This document shows, piece by piece, positions 1 to 13,790 of a DNA stretch of 64,000 bases (positions within the stretch are counted from its first letter, which is position 1; every line of letters starts with the position of its first letter). Both the position numbers and the translations under genes were made by a program. Source of the stretch: Dryocosmus kuriphilus (Eukaryota > Arthropoda > Insecta > Hymenoptera > Cynipidae); NCBI GenBank assembly GCA_038277395.1, contig CM076194.1, positions 110,000,259 to 110,064,258 on the forward strand, read 5' to 3'. The notes beneath the pieces were generated by a model that saw only the letters and a list, made by a program, of their open reading frames with translations, was not told the origin of the DNA and ran no database searches.

Positions 1-2500
1 TACGTACATTGTGTTCAAAATTTAGGGCAGACAATTCAAAGATTAGATTCACTCTTCAGCCTCGCTCTTCAGAAGAAAATCCCGTTGTTGTGAAATCGTT
101 AAAATGGTGACCGTCTGGCATAATTTTAACGGAAGTATAGATCACACTGCAATAACCAGCGACAGGTGTAAAGACAGAAATTGTGTCGACCTATTTATAC
201 AATTGCTGTGAGTTATATGCAGCGATGAGTTATATTTCTCTGCTGCTTCTGTGAACGCACTGTTTATGTGCCGAGTGCGGAAAATCGCATTTGTTGCGCC
301 TGAAAACAATTTTCATCTTTCGACACTGTTGAGGCATAATTACCTAGTTCTTCACGAGTTCACGGAATTTATCCTTTGCTAATATAATACGTCAAAATTG
401 ACTAATCGGGAACGGACACGTTCCACGTTTTTAGCAACGACGGATATAATAAATGTTTATTGTGGTTTTTCTTTACTGAACATTGAACCAATAATATGTA
501 TACTTACAGTTAGTGCTTTATCTTTTGACCAAATTAAAAAATGTTTCTTCTTTTTTTCTTTCAATTCTTATTACCCTTAACGTTTTAACAATGACAATTC
601 CCATTAAAATTGATTACATAACGAATTGCAATCTACCGCCCATTCAGCTTTTTCTTATATTCACATCGTTTGCCATATACGTTTCTCAATGTCTTCACAC
701 AAAAATGCCTACGCATCACTGCTTACGACAGAATGTTCGAGTCGCGTATACAGAAATTAAACTCTAACGCAATAAGACGAGTGTCTTTGCTCTATGTAAT
801 CGAAGCTTCCTCTGAGATTCCTTTCCACTCACCCACCCACGGCAAATGCCCACGCGTACTTTCCACGAAGAGGTCAAAGTTATTACGATTACTTCCCGTA
901 AAAAAAGTTGAAAAAACTTTCAAAGTCAAGGTATTCAAACCCTTTAACCTTCTGTAGAGACGCAATAATGGTACTAGTTTCAATTATCAAAACAACTGTG
1001 CAATCAGGCAAAAGAGACCCATGAAATAAAAACATAATTATGAACATGAATTGTAATTCGACCACCCGCCGATTCTTTCATCAGTCCCTAATAATCTCTA
1101 GGATTTTTGATTGATGTTCTCTGGTTGATGCATGTATTACTTAGCTAACATTGAATGCTGTCAATGTCAATAATGTAATCGCTATTGCAATTACAAATCT
1201 TAATTCAGTTTGCATTTATAATACAAAAATGTCTCTTCTGCCACCTGTACCAACCGCAGTTGAATCATCACCAGCAGATTTACAACAAGCAATTGGTTCT
1301 CTCTTTTGAAATGACTGGCTGATTAACCGAGTGAGCAGTCCCTTGGATTTGATAGATAGGATGTTGAGGAAATTAGCATTGGAATTGAAATGTGGGTGGT
1401 GTGAGGCTGTAACCCAACTGAGGACAGGTTGGGCGGTAAATTTAAACGGGCGACGGTTGATCGCACATGTGCAAAAGCGCAGGCGTGTCGCAAGTGCAGA
1501 AACCAGAAACGTGTGTTTATTCTTGTTTCTGGCCCTCGAAGGGCTCATGGGGGCCGATGACCGTGCTGACCCGCAGCACACTTCATGGCGGCATCTACGA
1601 ATGACGAAGCTCGTGCCGCGGCTTCGTTCCATCCACGGCATTATATTCTCCCCAGGTGGTGGGAGGTGAAAGGAATCCGCTCTCTTCTCTCTTCACCATT
1701 CTGCAGCTTCCACGCGTTCGGCTTCCTCTTCGTCTCTCGCCTACCGTCTTCTTGGATGCACATGTCCGAAATTCGAACCAAAAACGACCATCAATTCATT
1801 AAAGCGGACTGTTGTTGCCAGAGATATTTTTACGATTGAATTTCCAACATATATGACCATCTGATGAATATCGCATGAGTGATAAATAAGTGCAGAAAAT
1901 CGATTAGAAATTTTATAATTATTATCATCAGCCTTAGTTTTTCTTTCGTTGAGCATCTACCAAATTACAAATTGTCTGATTTTTTCAATCGCAAAGTGGT
2001 TTATTGTGCGATAAACCTGTCATATTTTTACGCCCTGCGAAAACTGCACGCGTTACCTGATTGACAGTCGTCTGGTCTTATGGTCTCTTGCAGAAATACC
2101 TGCCAAGCTCGGATCACTTGACAAACCCAAAAATTTACCTTACCGAAATCTACATTTTCACTTGCAGTAAAGTTAAAATCTACAACATCCGCTATTTCTT
2201 TACGCCGGTAATATCTTATTCTGTAGTTTTAATTCTTAGTGCTGCCTGAAAATAAAGTTGCATAGTATAGTCTGACTTATGGCTTGTTACAAAGTCACAG
2301 TAATAATCGTATCAGAGTACTTGCAGCCTCGTTGTAAAATATCCAAGTACGCATAACTATAATAAACTTTCAAATGTTTAATTTATACACAGTATAATGT
2401 AACCAGGGTTTCTTACGTCATGTAACTCGATCCGTGGTAGTAGCGTGATCTTCTTTTTAAGAAACAAACCTACCGCTGTTCTAGATTTAAAAAATATTTG
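1..2500. other. No recognisable gene
   Basis: I see no recognisable gene, RNA or intact mobile element here. The segment around 1390-1760 is clearly richer in G+C than its surroundings and has overlapping open frames on both strands (about 140 residues on minus, 112 on plus). Neither translation shows a domain, signal peptide or family resemblance I can name, and open frames on both strands are expected where stop codons are rare. It could be a 5' exon/UTR or promoter-proximal region, but nothing decides this. Confidence 0.5.
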
Positions 2501-2680
2501 AATATCCAGAGCCGGTGAGAGAAATGTTGAGGCCCGGTAATCTTGGTGTCCCTCGATCCCCTCCCCCTCCTCGTTCCTGAGAATTATAAGCGCAATTAAT
2601 AAACAAGTATTAATAAAAGGATTCAAATTTTTTATTAAAAGTAACTCAAGAATTACGTATTATGTGATTAACATCACAAA

Positions 2681-5253
2681 TTACAGGGGTTTTCTTACTT
2701 TTCCATTCGCAAAATCTCTTATAATATCACTGTAGTCTATTTTCCTGGCTGTTTCATTTTCTATAGAAAGTAGTACTAAACTATTCAAGCGCTCTTGGTG
2801 CATAGATGATTGTAGGTGATTTTTAATAAGAGCAAGCTTGCTGAATCCTCGCTCGCCCTCTGCAACTGTAATTGAAAGTGTGCAGAACATCCTAAATCTA
2901 ATGCAAACTTCACGAAAAATACCTTCTAATTGAAGTTTGTGAATTGTATTCAAAATTTCAAGGGGTCCAGAGATAGAGTCTGCGAATGTAGCCTTATAGA
3001 CATTTTTGAGATGCTTTATTTCATTTTCTAATGCTGAAGTTAAGTCGTCCGGATACTCCTCTTGCAGCAGCTTGCATCGGGTGTGAATCTCGTCTATACT
3101 CAGTGTTTTAAAGTTCAAAAGCTCAGATAATATTCGATCCATTATTACAAGAAAGACGGTTCTCTTGAATTTCTCTTCTGGATGTGCATCTCCTTCCTGA
3201 AATTTTAATCTCCATTTTCGCCCCTGTTTCAACTCTGCCGGAATACCCAGATTCGTAGCGATAAGTTTGGCTTCAGAAAGAATACTTGACCATCTTTCTC
3301 TAAGCAGTTTCATTTCGAATATCAATTCTTTAATGTTTTCTGATGCAATTTCAACAGATATTGCCCTAGACTGAAGGATTAGGTTTCTTTCATCAAAACT
3401 TTCTAGGATTTTAATCCAAAGGCCGTCATTAGTATAGCCTTGAAAGAAGAAAAATATTTCCTCAACCCCACTGATTCAGAGTAAACTTCTGCTGTGAGCT
3501 TATTTGCCCTAGTTTTTTTGATCAATTCATCCAAAGCGTCAATGACACTGGGAAGGTGTCGAGCAATAGGACGAACGGCTTGTTTCCTCGAACTCCATCG
3601 GGTATCACTCTGCCTGTGAAGAGAACAACCCGTTTTTTCTGTCAATAATTGCCACCTATCAGGACTTCCACTAAACAGAACGTATAAGCGATTAATGCAT
3701 CCAAAAGATGTTATGGCACACCGCTAAGATTCAGAGAGTGTGAACCGCATGGAGAGTAAATCACGGTTGAGTTTTTTTCGGTGATGCGTGCTTGAACTCC
3801 TTCAACTTTTCCCGACATGTTACCTGCATTTTCATACGATTGTCCTCTTCAATCAGCAAGGTTTACTCCATGATAGTCTAATCTATTTAAGATCTCATCA
3901 GCGATTTCTAACCCAGTTTTGTCGCTGAGCGGAAAATACTCAATAAATCTCTCTTTGATGGTCCACTGACATGTTTCCGTATCTTTATGAACATAGCGGA
4001 AGACTAAGATGTTTTGTTCAATATGAGCCGCATCAGGAGTAGCATCACAAATTAGTGAAAAATACATTGATTCCGCTGTTTCATTGAGAATAATATCTAA
4101 GACACGCTTCCCACACAGATTAATGAACTCATTCTGAGCTTCATGCGACAAATAATGAGCTTAAAGTCGCTTTCCATCATCTTGGTGCTTCTTTACTTTT
4201 TTTAAGTCTTCTTTTAAAATAACATCATATTGAGAAAGTAACTCAAGGCAAACCGAGAAAGTTACCATTATTTCTATCATCAATTTTTTCGGAACTCCCA
4301 CGAAATGCCAAACTACGTGAGCTTAAAAAAAGTGTAACATCAAGGTTTCGTTTGAGCAAGCAAATCAACTTTTCTCTCTCGGATATCAACTGTTTTTGTA
4401 TTTCCTTATCTATTGCTCTACTGTTTTCAGAAACAGCGTACTCCAGTGTTCGCCACTGCAAATAACATTCCTTGTGCTGAAGGCTGTCCTCGTGTTGTGG
4501 TAATTTTTTATACAGCTTGCACCACTTGCATTTCGTGGAATTAAATCCTTCTTCAGTGACGAGGTAACTCATTTGATGTTTTGCCTGTGAACTGGAAGCG
4601 AAAAGTCGACATAGAGCACAATATAGTGCATTATATCTTAAACCCGATACTAGCCAGTCTCTGGTTGACGTTTCGCGTCCATTTGGTGCACGCGTGTGGA
4701 GTAAATAAATAGGAAATGACTGACCAGTGAAATCCGCCGATAGTTTTGCAGACATTTCTTTTAAATTGGTCTCATTATTAAGACCATTTTTGATGATAAG
4801 TTGACGATCGCAGTCAGTTAGCACTCGAGGCCATTCTGCTGGATCTTTTGGATTAAATGCCATTAACTGAAGATTTTGTTCAGGTTTGGTTTCAGACTTA
4901 TCAGCAAGGTTGGCTTCAAGATTTTCTTCCTGTACATGCACAGATGCGTACTCTGGTGAGAAATTTGAACCGTGATCATCATTCAGTGAAGAACTTTCTA
5001 CACTTTTAGTGGAGTTTAGGGTTGAACTTGTAATTGAAGGTTTATGAATGGGATCAACATTTGCACCAATTCGCGAAACATCAGAAGCTTCAATCTCGGC
5101 TACAACATTGGCTTCAATATTCTTTATAGCTTGATGGTCATTCGCTTTTTGCTTTTTCACAAAATACGTTAAGAGTACTTTTTTAAACTTTAGATCTTCT
5201 GTTTCTTTTTCCCTTATTTTTTTTTCTTTTCTGATAGAAAGATTTAAGTCCAT
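2681..5253 (-). pseudogene. Decayed hAT transposase, TTF-finger/ZMYM1-like type
   Basis: Remains of a cut-and-paste DNA transposase read right to left in four open pieces. 5253-4243 begins with a charged, low-complexity N-terminus, then a TTF-type zinc-finger region near residues 190-275 (DWLVSG, YCALCRLF, CKWCKLYKKL, HKECYLQW). 4151-3849 carries LICDATPDAAH, matching the first catalytic Asp region of this hAT group. 3645-3403 has SDTRWSSR, a conserved signature of the family. 3325-2681 ends in the hAT C-terminal dimerisation domain (TVAEGERGFSKL, then SMHQERLNSLVLLSIEN). The gaps are lesions, not introns: the frame continues through a stop near 4160, and residual coding (for example SPCGSHSLNL around 3730-3760) is visible between pieces. 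The closest named relatives are zinc finger MYM-type protein 1-like hAT transposases. Terminal inverted repeats could not be paired. It is dead as a protein gene. Confidence 0.9.
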
Positions 5254-5269
5254 TCATTTTAACTATTTA

Positions 5270-7090
5270 CCATTACCACCCTTGAAGAATTTTAAACACT
5301 CATGTACGGACCTGGAGAGGGGAAGGGTACATAAGTTTTGACCGGACGTATAGACGGTACAAATATTTTAATATTCAAATGCAGAAGTTTCCTTTATAGC
5401 TTTGGTTAAATATTTGTATTAGACTTTTATTTTTTTGGTAAAAAGTCAACCATATTGCATTTTGAAAGCGGCACACTAGATATTTAAAAGTGTAAATACT
5501 ATTTTATACTTAAAAGTGATGCAAGATAAGAATACGTAATAATTTCGATATTTTTTCTAGTATTTTGGTTTAAAAAATGTTATATTTTGCATTAGAAAAA
5601 TTATAAGCATTTTAGCCAATATAAAAAACATCAGTGTTAATATTTTGTAAAAACTGAAGTTGCATAAAACTAAGGCCTACTTTTAATTTTTTAAACTGAT
5701 TTTTAGCTTATGAAATAAAAAAAATTTTTTTAATTTTTTCGTTCTTATGAACAATTTATTTTTTGCGACTTCGTGGTTTTAATAAGCTGTCCCTCTTCAT
5801 TTATAAAAATCTGATAATCTCTTCTACATTAGATTTGTATTCCTTACTTGAATGCACTCTTATTTTTTTATTTCAATGCTTTTTTTATTTAGTCATTTAT
5901 AACCTCAAAAATTTTTTATCCGTTAGTATTCTCAATTAAAAATTAATAACAGATTAGCAATACGTAAACGCTTAAAATTAAAAGTTTTTAAACTTACAGC
6001 GTACAAAAATCTTACAACGAAATGTTGTGCTGATAAAGCAGCTTTTCATCAAGAAAAGCAATAAATAAACACTTGAAGAAAAATCAAACCAAAGCGTTAA
6101 AATGACTTCACTATTTATTTGAGTTCACTAAAACAATTGACAGTCGATTCCGAATATTTCAATCTCCATGTGTTTATGAGTGTGTTTAATTTCAACTTTG
6201 ATTCCACAGATGGCGCTGTTAAGATGGCGCTTATTAAGGTGCTCTGTAATATTTAAATTAAGAAAAAGAACTTTTTTGTTTGTCGTATGAAAGTAAGATA
6301 TGTACAATCTAGGCGGCACATGTACAAACAAAATTTTATTGATAAATAAAAAATAATTGTAAGCTCTAAGTACTCGGCCTCTCGTGAGCTGGGGCACGGT
6401 ACAGTTGTACCCGTCGTACCCGTCTCTCGCCGGCCCTGTGAATCACTTTCGAATGAAAAAGGCTGTGTTTAAAAAACTCCGTTTCAAACTCGGTTTAGAA
6501 AAAAAGCCTCTCATGAATTTAAAGTTCAGGCAGTCGTTGCAGCATCAATTCTTTGAACGTCAGCTGTTGCCGTTAACAGACTCAGCTGTGTGCAGACTAC
6601 ACTCCTGTGCTTTTCTTAGAATTCAACTTCCGCCGTTATTTCGACCAGACATTGTTGCGTATCAGTTGGCTCTCTTTAGTCAAACTGCAGCCCCTTTGAG
6701 CTTCCTTTCCTTTTCACAAATACTGGCGACATGGACTCAGAAAAGCAATGACTTTTAAAACCTTAAAAAATAATTGCTTCATTCTCATTTTTATTATATT
6801 TAGCATTATCTAATCGATTGTTTTTTTCTATGTTTCAGGTGAGTTTATCGTGGTTTCTGATCATACTTAAGAGCCTTTAATTTAGTGGTAAGAACTAGCA
6901 GTAATTTAAATTACAGAAAAACCATTTCAATTTCATTTAAGACGTAAAATTTCACTTCCGACGTACAAAGTCGGCGATGAAATTGTCAGCTTAGTTAATT
7001 CTTGCTCAAAAGTGTACATAAACATCCCACGTGTTTAAATAAACCGCAAGTCCATATAGACTGCAAAATCCATAAGGATATTTCGAAAGA
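5270..7090. other. AT-rich stretch without recognisable gene
   Basis: 5330-6120 is very AT-rich with runs of A and T and no plausible coding. A 124-codon open frame at 6384-6758 (+) has no motif or family resemblance I recognise. A GC-richer patch at 6385-6450 lies at its start. Part of this may be 5' flank of the minus-strand hAT remnant, but no matching terminal repeat was found. Confidence 0.45.
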
Positions 7091-7093
7091 GGT

Positions 7094-7412
7094 AGGTGCC
7101 GTTTCTGCACTGGAGGATTATCCTCATAGTTGATGAACCTAGTCTGCCTGGTGCAGCTGGACTAAATCCGATTAAGTACATTATCAAGTTAGCTGGTTGA
7201 AAATACGTCTTAAACAGACCAGTGTTGCCATGCGCACGTAGCAATGCGTCATGTAGGCGGGTTTTCAGTTGTGCCAACGTAACTACAAACTACGATGCTC
7301 ATTTTAATCCGATATGATGTAGTTGCAACTTGCAAGTCGTTCAGCCACTTGCCAACTACTGAAAGAGGTTCATCCACTATGAAGATAACCCTCCAGTATA
7401 GAAACGGCAATA
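7094..7412. mobile_element. Foldback (MITE-like) element with ~46-bp inverted arms
   Basis: The arm at about 7094-7140 (GGTGCCGTTTCTGCACTGG onward to GATGAACCT) is the degenerate reverse complement of 7366-7412 (AGGTTCATCCACTATG onward to AAACGGCAATAT), about 85% matching by eye. The arms enclose roughly 225 bp with no credible coding. This is the layout of a non-autonomous inverted-repeat element. Target duplication and superfamily were not resolved. Confidence 0.65.
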
Positions 7413-8339
7413 TAAAAGCATCTTTCTCGCTTCATTCATGAGGCTCTTTTGAATTGAATTGGTTCGACCGCGTCTAAGTAAAATTTCTCCACGAGATTTG
7501 ACACGTGGGCGTTGATACCCTTTTGAAAGAAACGCATATGGAGTTCCATTTTGCGTAGATTAGTGTACTCCTCATACATTATAGACCTCTGGAAATAATT
7601 CTAGAGCCTGAGGCGCAACGGACACTTAATTACCACACCCGTGACAGTGTAAAAATTAAAGGGACTCTTCCTGAGCTGTCGTTATACTTTTATTTGCATT
7701 ATCTTCAAAGGAGAAAAATTTTGCTTGGGTTTATATTGTGCTCCACAGGAATTCAAAGCCACCTCAGTTGAGGCCGTTGGGGCCCGGCGGTGCACTTCTC
7801 TCCCGCAAAGCTCGAGCCACGCCTTGAAATTTTATCGGGCGTCGTCTTCCTGCGAACTCGGGAATAAAAAATGTTCAGCCATGCTCAAAACCTTCTTGTG
7901 TTGTTGTCAATTAGGTGCTTAACACTCGAGAAATCACGGTAGGAAGTCATGGGAAAATGGAAAGTTTAAATAATAATTTAAAGAGGAATGATTTAATTAT
8001 ACAATATCTCTTAAAATTAGAGATATAACTAGTATTCTTATATTGAAGATGATTTTGTTTTAGACTCAAATTCGAAGACTATCATTTTCTTTTAATTTAT
8101 CCAGTGTTCAACACTTTTGAAGAGTTTATTTTTTCATCAAATTCTGTAAGATCTCCTCCCCAGAAGAATTATTGTACAATAAGAATTAAGCTTGTTCTCT
8201 GTGTGCAATCCAGTTCAAAACTATGTTTTTATAAATCGGGCAAAATATACTGATTCTTTATTGTGACTGATTTTGGAAGCGATACTGAAGCCTACTTGAG
8301 AAAAAAAACTTTAGGTTGAAATTGTTTAATTAACAATAG
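7413..8339. other. No recognisable gene
   Basis: AT-rich sequence with one GC-richer patch at about 7740-7880. The 65-codon frame there (7725-7922, +) shows nothing recognisable. Confidence 0.4.
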
Positions 8340-9586
8340 GTGGACGTCCATATGATAAGGGCCCGTATGGTCGGTTCCAGTTTATGAGATATTCGCACTT
8401 TTCTGAGTCAGGGTCAAAATTATTAGTTTCGGGTTTGCGTGAGTGATGATACTAGGTCACTAGGATCTATGCCAGGGGTCTCCAGAATCCACAGGTGTAA
8501 CCCGACCCAGGGTGTCTACTGTACGGGAAATTCGGGAAAACCGGGAATTGTACGGGAATTTCACGTGTACGGGAAATGTACAGGGATTTTCCAGAAATGC
8601 ACGGAAATTTTATAGAAAGTTAGATTTTTTGAAATTAAAATGAAAACGCGGGAAATTCAATCACTTTGTTGAGGCGCCATCTATGTATTCACACGCTTAA
8701 CCACTTCGATTCTTTGCTGACCTAATCTAAGTCAAACAAAATCGACGTGGTTCAGTGTACTAATATCAGAGATGCTAATATCAGAGATGAGGTGGCTAAT
8801 ATCATACCGCTCCCGAATGTACGATTGTAACGATTGAAAAAACAAGATTTTATCATTTTCCTAAATTTGACGAAATTTTAAAATCACGAATTACGTATCG
8901 AAACTGTGAATAAATATTACATAGCTATAGTTAAACGAAGAAAATAACCGAAGTTACACCGTCCATTTAATCACATTATTATCTCTATTGTAACAATATT
9001 TAGCGCAAGGTTTAAATTTAAACGATAGCAAAATTGCCCCGTAAATCTCTTGGCTAGATCTCAATTATCGCGACCGACTTTTTTTATAGCGACCATAGTT
9101 GAAAAATAATTGTGTTAGAATTTTCAAAAAGATGTACGAGAAAGCTGTGGGGAATGTACGGGAATTTTTTTTGGCCTACTCAGTAGACAACCTGCGACGT
9201 AGAGCGCTCGACGCGCCGCGCTAAAGTCAGAAGCTCTCAGCTTTTTTCGTCGGAAAACTGACTGAAAATGTATGATCTTTTGAAAGTAAGTCCTAGGTGG
9301 AAGGGTTCGGTTTGTAAACCTGAACTTTGCCTCGAAGCTCCAGAAGCTCATTTTGGAAACCTCTGATCTTTGTTGAATTATTTGACACTAAATAACTTTA
9401 GATGCGAATTTCTCGAAAAGCGGTTTTTCCAAGTTCCAACTTCAAAAGTGTCCCAACCATTCGTTTTTCAACCTAGAGGGTTCGTTCTGGGCTTAAATAA
9501 AATATCGGGAATTTATCTAGCTATATATATGCCTCTATATATAACTCCATACTGACCATAAGGGCCCTTTTCATACGGACGTTCAC
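8340..9586. mobile_element. Inverted-repeat DNA element, outer member of a nested pair
   Basis: The left end (GTGGACGTCCATATGATAAG, continuing to GGGCCCGTATGGTC at 8374) is matched in inverse by 9551-9586 (GACCATAAGGGCCC then TCATACGGACGTTCAC). This gives terminal inverted repeats of about 35 bp with five or six differences. ATAG occurs immediately outside both ends and may be a short target duplication. The interior has no recognisable transposase and contains a separate element at 8508-9194, so without the insert the shell is only about 560 bp. Superfamily not assigned. Confidence 0.7.
8508..9194. mobile_element. hAT-like non-autonomous element nested in the 8.3-9.6 kb element
   Basis: The termini CAGGGTGTCTACTG (8508-8521) and CAGTAGACAACCTG (9181-9194) are inverted repeats with one mismatch. 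They start with CAG and end with CTG, as hAT elements do. The subterminal sequence on the left has repeated ACGGGAAA/ACGGGAATT words, and GTACGGGAATTT recurs next to the right end, in the manner of transposase-binding repeats. No transposase is encoded. An 8-bp target duplication is not visible, so the copy may be old or the superfamily call may be wrong. Confidence 0.65.
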
Positions 9587-9589
9587 ATA

Positions 9590-12500
9590 GTAACTTGTGT
9601 TTTATGTTTTTACATTCTCTGTAAGAAAATGCAAAAATTCTGATTCAATTCTAATGATCAAGGATTGATTTTATTCCTTGAAAGATTCTTCACATTTCTG
9701 TTTGATTGGTTTTTATTAAAATTTAAATCATTTAAGAAACAATTTGTTTACAAAAATAATTGTTTTCAATTTCACCTGACCCTAAAGCCAACAACTTTAC
9801 ATCAACATCTCAAAGAAAAAATAATTGTATATTTCAAAAATATTTTTTTTTAAATTGCAGCTTTTACCTACAACGGAAGCTAAAACACTAAAATCGAAAT
9901 AATGTTTGTTAAATAATTTGAACCTGAAATTTTTTCTAAAGTACGCTCAGATTTTTCCTTCAAAATTCCAAACAATATTAATAATTTTTATATTTCTCTT
10001 GAATTTATAAGTCATGATAAAAGATTGATGAGTTTTGAAGTGGGGTGTATGTAGAATATCCTTAAATTCTGTACACTAATATGGATAATTTTGCACAAAA
10101 GACAGTGGGACAGTTATTGCGAGAATAATAGTTAGTATGTAGGTCGTAGGAAAATAATCTTTAATAAGAATAATAATCAACTTTGCGCTGGCAGAAAATT
10201 AAGACGGAAGTTAAAGAGGTGCACCGTGTACAGTCAACTTCAAAATTGATCAGTCTTTTGAAGCATCTGCAAGGTTGAGAGAAAGAAATATAATTTTTAA
10301 TGCGAAGCATTTTGAAAAAAGAAACCGAGTCTATAGACAGAATAGTTTAGGACATAATTGTTTATTTAACAATATAATTATCATTAATAGATCATTTTGT
10401 GCCTTGAAAGATTCTAAAAATTGGTATTTTTAATAAAATTATGTCATTGAAGACATATTTTTGTTTTTTTGTAAATAATTATTGTATCATTCTTATAAAT
10501 CGAATAATTTTATGAGGTATGAATACAGATAAGAATTTTAATAAACAAATGTAATTTTCCGCGGTCTTCATTCACTTTTTAAAATTTTAAATTACAATTT
10601 TGGCTACTCATAAGCTTTCTGCAATGAAAATATTAAAAAATTATCTTTTAATTCAATTTTGTTGGTACATTTAATCAGGGCTGTTGAGAGAAAATCGAGG
10701 CTCGGGAGGATCTGAAATCCCCCCCCCCCTAACTAACTAATTTCCCTCTCAAAATTTAAAACCCATGAACATTTTCATGGGAGTGGCTAACATTGAAAAT
10801 GACATGTGTGGCCCAACTCGTGAGACCCTCCGGCTTTCTCCCTGACTTTACAACCAGAATTTCATAAACGCTCGTAAATCATAAATCATTGCTTGAACCT
10901 CGGCTTGAACTTCGTAAATATATCCAGGCCCTTTTCTGAAATTGGCGAAATAAATTACTCGACATCCTTTTCACCCAAGGGTCCTGGAAGTTGGAAGTAT
11001 AGTTTTTTTTCCGTCGCCTTAAAAAATATAAACAGTTTTTTTTAAATACATAGCAATAAGTACGTGTCAAAATTCTTGCAAAAGGAAGATTACTGCAAGT
11101 CGTGATTAAAATTTCCGGTTTCAACAACTTTCTGATATACCGCTCGTAACACTTTTACATTTTCCAGTTATTCAAATCGGTCCCTGCAAAAAAGTTGCAG
11201 TTATTGGCATTCCGGTTCTATCTCTTAATCCTAGAACTAACAAAGAAAATATCACAGTTTTCAGTTTAATATTCATTACCCGTTAAATAAAAATACTATA
11301 AAAATAATGGATTGCTAGTATTGAGAATAATATTTGCTAACTAATTCGTGGAAGATATGTTCAAAATTAAACTCAAAAAGCTATTTAGAAGTATTTTTTA
11401 AAATTATTGCCATTCTAAACTTGTAATTATCTGATGAATTGAAATGAAGTGTTTCTAAAAATTTCATGATGTAACTTGTGGTTACAATTATTGCAGCTGG
11501 TTAATTATTCTCGGTCAAATAAATAAACGTTGCATGAATATTTTCACAGTGAAAGGAAAACTGATTTTGTGAACATTAATTTTGTATTTGCTTCTCCGGT
11601 TGAGGTCTTGAGACTGGCGACTGTCCCAAAAATTTATGAACGGTTCTGCCGCCATCCGGAAACCCATAAAATGTGGAAGCAACTGCAAAAGATCGTTGCA
11701 GGGTTGGCATCGACTTCGCATCTGATTCTGAACAAGCGAACGCCATGTTTACCACGTGTGGGTGCATTTTATCCCTACAGGCAGTTTCCAATTTCCAAGG
11801 ATGTGAAGGAAAAAATTCTGTTATTCGACTTCAAGCTTTAAGGTTGTGCTCCACTTGGCACTGGAACAAAACTGACACTGATCCCATTTCTTCAAAAAAG
11901 TAGTTTATTTGTTATTTAAAGACAAGCTTATTTAAAAAGTGCTCGCTAATGTTTTAGCTAAATTTAAAGCGGTCAAGTCAAGGTGCTTCACATTCTTTAG
12001 GGTTTAGAATGTTGGTTGAATTGCTAATTTAAATTTAAAACTATATTGATCTCAACCGCCAACTATAAAATTAATTAAATTCAATTTTTTTTGCCCAGAA
12101 GAAACATTTTTATATTCCCTATTTTTTATTTATCTAATGGATTAGAAATTAGGTCTTTTTTAAATGGTATAAAGAATTTTTAGAAGCAATTTTCCGAGAT
12201 TATTTAGATGAATTCAAAATAGAATAAAATCTCAAAACAAATTTGAAATTATACTTTCACCTCGACTTTCACAGCTCCTTTAACTTGTTCTGATGAAATA
12301 AAAACAGATCCTTCTTAATGTTCACATTAAAGGCTGTTTTGTATTATGCGCATGACAGTGTTTTTCCTTGCCTAACTCCTTAGGCTTGATTTCATCAAAG
12401 GTTTAAGAACGCGGGTTGAACTGGGTCCCTTTGAAGCAGTTTTTCTTTAAAAAGTTAGGTCACTTAGGACGATAGCTGCGAAAAAATTAATATTTGAGGC

Positions 12501-13640
12501 GATCACCAGGGTTTGCTTCCCTGTCACTGCCCCTGACCACCGTTTCGTCACGGTGATGAGGTGGGTAATTTGACCGGGAGAACTGAAACTGTCGGTTTCG
12601 TGCAGGCGATGGACTTTAAACGCACCCGTGGAGGTCTCAATGGGCGTCGCATTGCCAATGTTATATAGTTATAACGGGAACCTCCCGTGAAAGGATTCGA
12701 GCTGCAATATGACGGTTTGGTGCGACCGCAAAAGGTTTGGCATTTGACGTTTTTTTCCGCTGGACTAACAAGCTCGCTGGCGAGTGATACGCGACTGGAA
12801 ATACGCTTTTTCTATCTTCCATTTTGCACCAAAAAGAACCTTATTTTCCGTCTCAATATTTAAAAAACTATTCTCTTTCTCAAATGCATTTTGGCTGCAG
12901 CTTATTGAGAAGAAAAACATCCACCGTTCCACAAGTGGCGGTGCAGCGCCATAACAAATATGTCTGCTGCGATCATGGAGATTTATACATATGTACGATT
13001 ACATGGAGTAATAACAGTAATAAAAAAGTCAAAAAGTGTTTTCAAATTTAGAGAATGTTTTTTTTGTACTTAGATAGTTCTTGTAGTTAAAGTGCATTGC
13101 TGTGCTCATTATAATCACACCGAAAGTCGACAAGTTTCGCAGGTTGTTTTCAGTCGTTGTGACTGAAGTGCGAATAAAAAGAATGCAAACTTCAGTCAGC
13201 TTCAGTTTAATATTTCATAAAGCGCCAGTGTTTAGAAGCGAATCTCAAACATACTAATCTGGAAAACAATAATTTTCATCAAAATTTAAGGAGGTTACAA
13301 GTAAATTCTTGCGGTTATTCTCATTAATATTTCATTTTCTCAACCACTCACTCCGTCTATTTAGAACTTCAATTTTTCCAAATAAGTTTTGCCTTGTGTT
13401 TATTACATTTTCAAGCTTTGACACTTTATAAAAACTTGAATTGAAATTTGTATTCACTTTGGAGTCGCAACCGTTGACGCAGCAACCTCCGAAACTTGTT
13501 GATTTTCGATGTTTCATTGCAAATTCCATGTTTGATACTAATAATATTCAACTGAAAGGGGTCTATAATTATCGCAGCAATGCACTTTACATTTACCTTA
13601 CACCTAGTCATTAAAACAGACGATGGTTAAAGTTAGAGGC
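9590..13640. other. No recognisable gene; two GC-richer islands
   Basis: Mostly AT-rich. 11530-11900 has overlapping frames on both strands (up to 103 codons on plus) and an acceptor-like tract ending ATCCCTACAG near 11786, but no protein family could be named. 12490-12740 is a GC- and CpG-rich island with no long frame; it could be an exon, a promoter or an old element. A 10-nt C run lies near 10720. Confidence 0.4.
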
Positions 13641-13649
13641 TATGTGTTT

Positions 13650-13790
13650 GCGTGTATTTTGTACGATCATGTCGGCCATACTGGTTAGTTGGCGTAGGCC
13701 GTAGGGGTCAATAGTGTCGCATACCATGTTTGAATCCCAATAGTGAAAACATGGAGAATTCGCGGTGGTCACGAAAATGCGAAATCTGGT
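13650..13790 (+). mobile_element. Possible tRNA-derived SINE head (degenerate)
   Basis: CTGGTTAGTTGGC at 13681 resembles a pol III A box, and GTTTGAATCCC at 13728-13738 resembles a B box, separated by about 45 nt as in a tRNA. The intervening sequence does not fold into a convincing cloverleaf by eye, and no A tail or target duplication was found. Treat this as a hint only. Confidence 0.25.

Noticed and set aside
1216..1669. 141-codon minus-strand gene
   Set aside because: An equally long frame exists on the opposite strand. The composition is driven by local G+C, and there is no recognisable domain.
11530..11903. Protein-coding exon, including a faint EVH1/WH1-like stretch (CRVGIDFASDSEQANAM)
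   Set aside because: The resemblance is a few residues only, all frames in the patch are similarly open, and no supporting splice structure was found.
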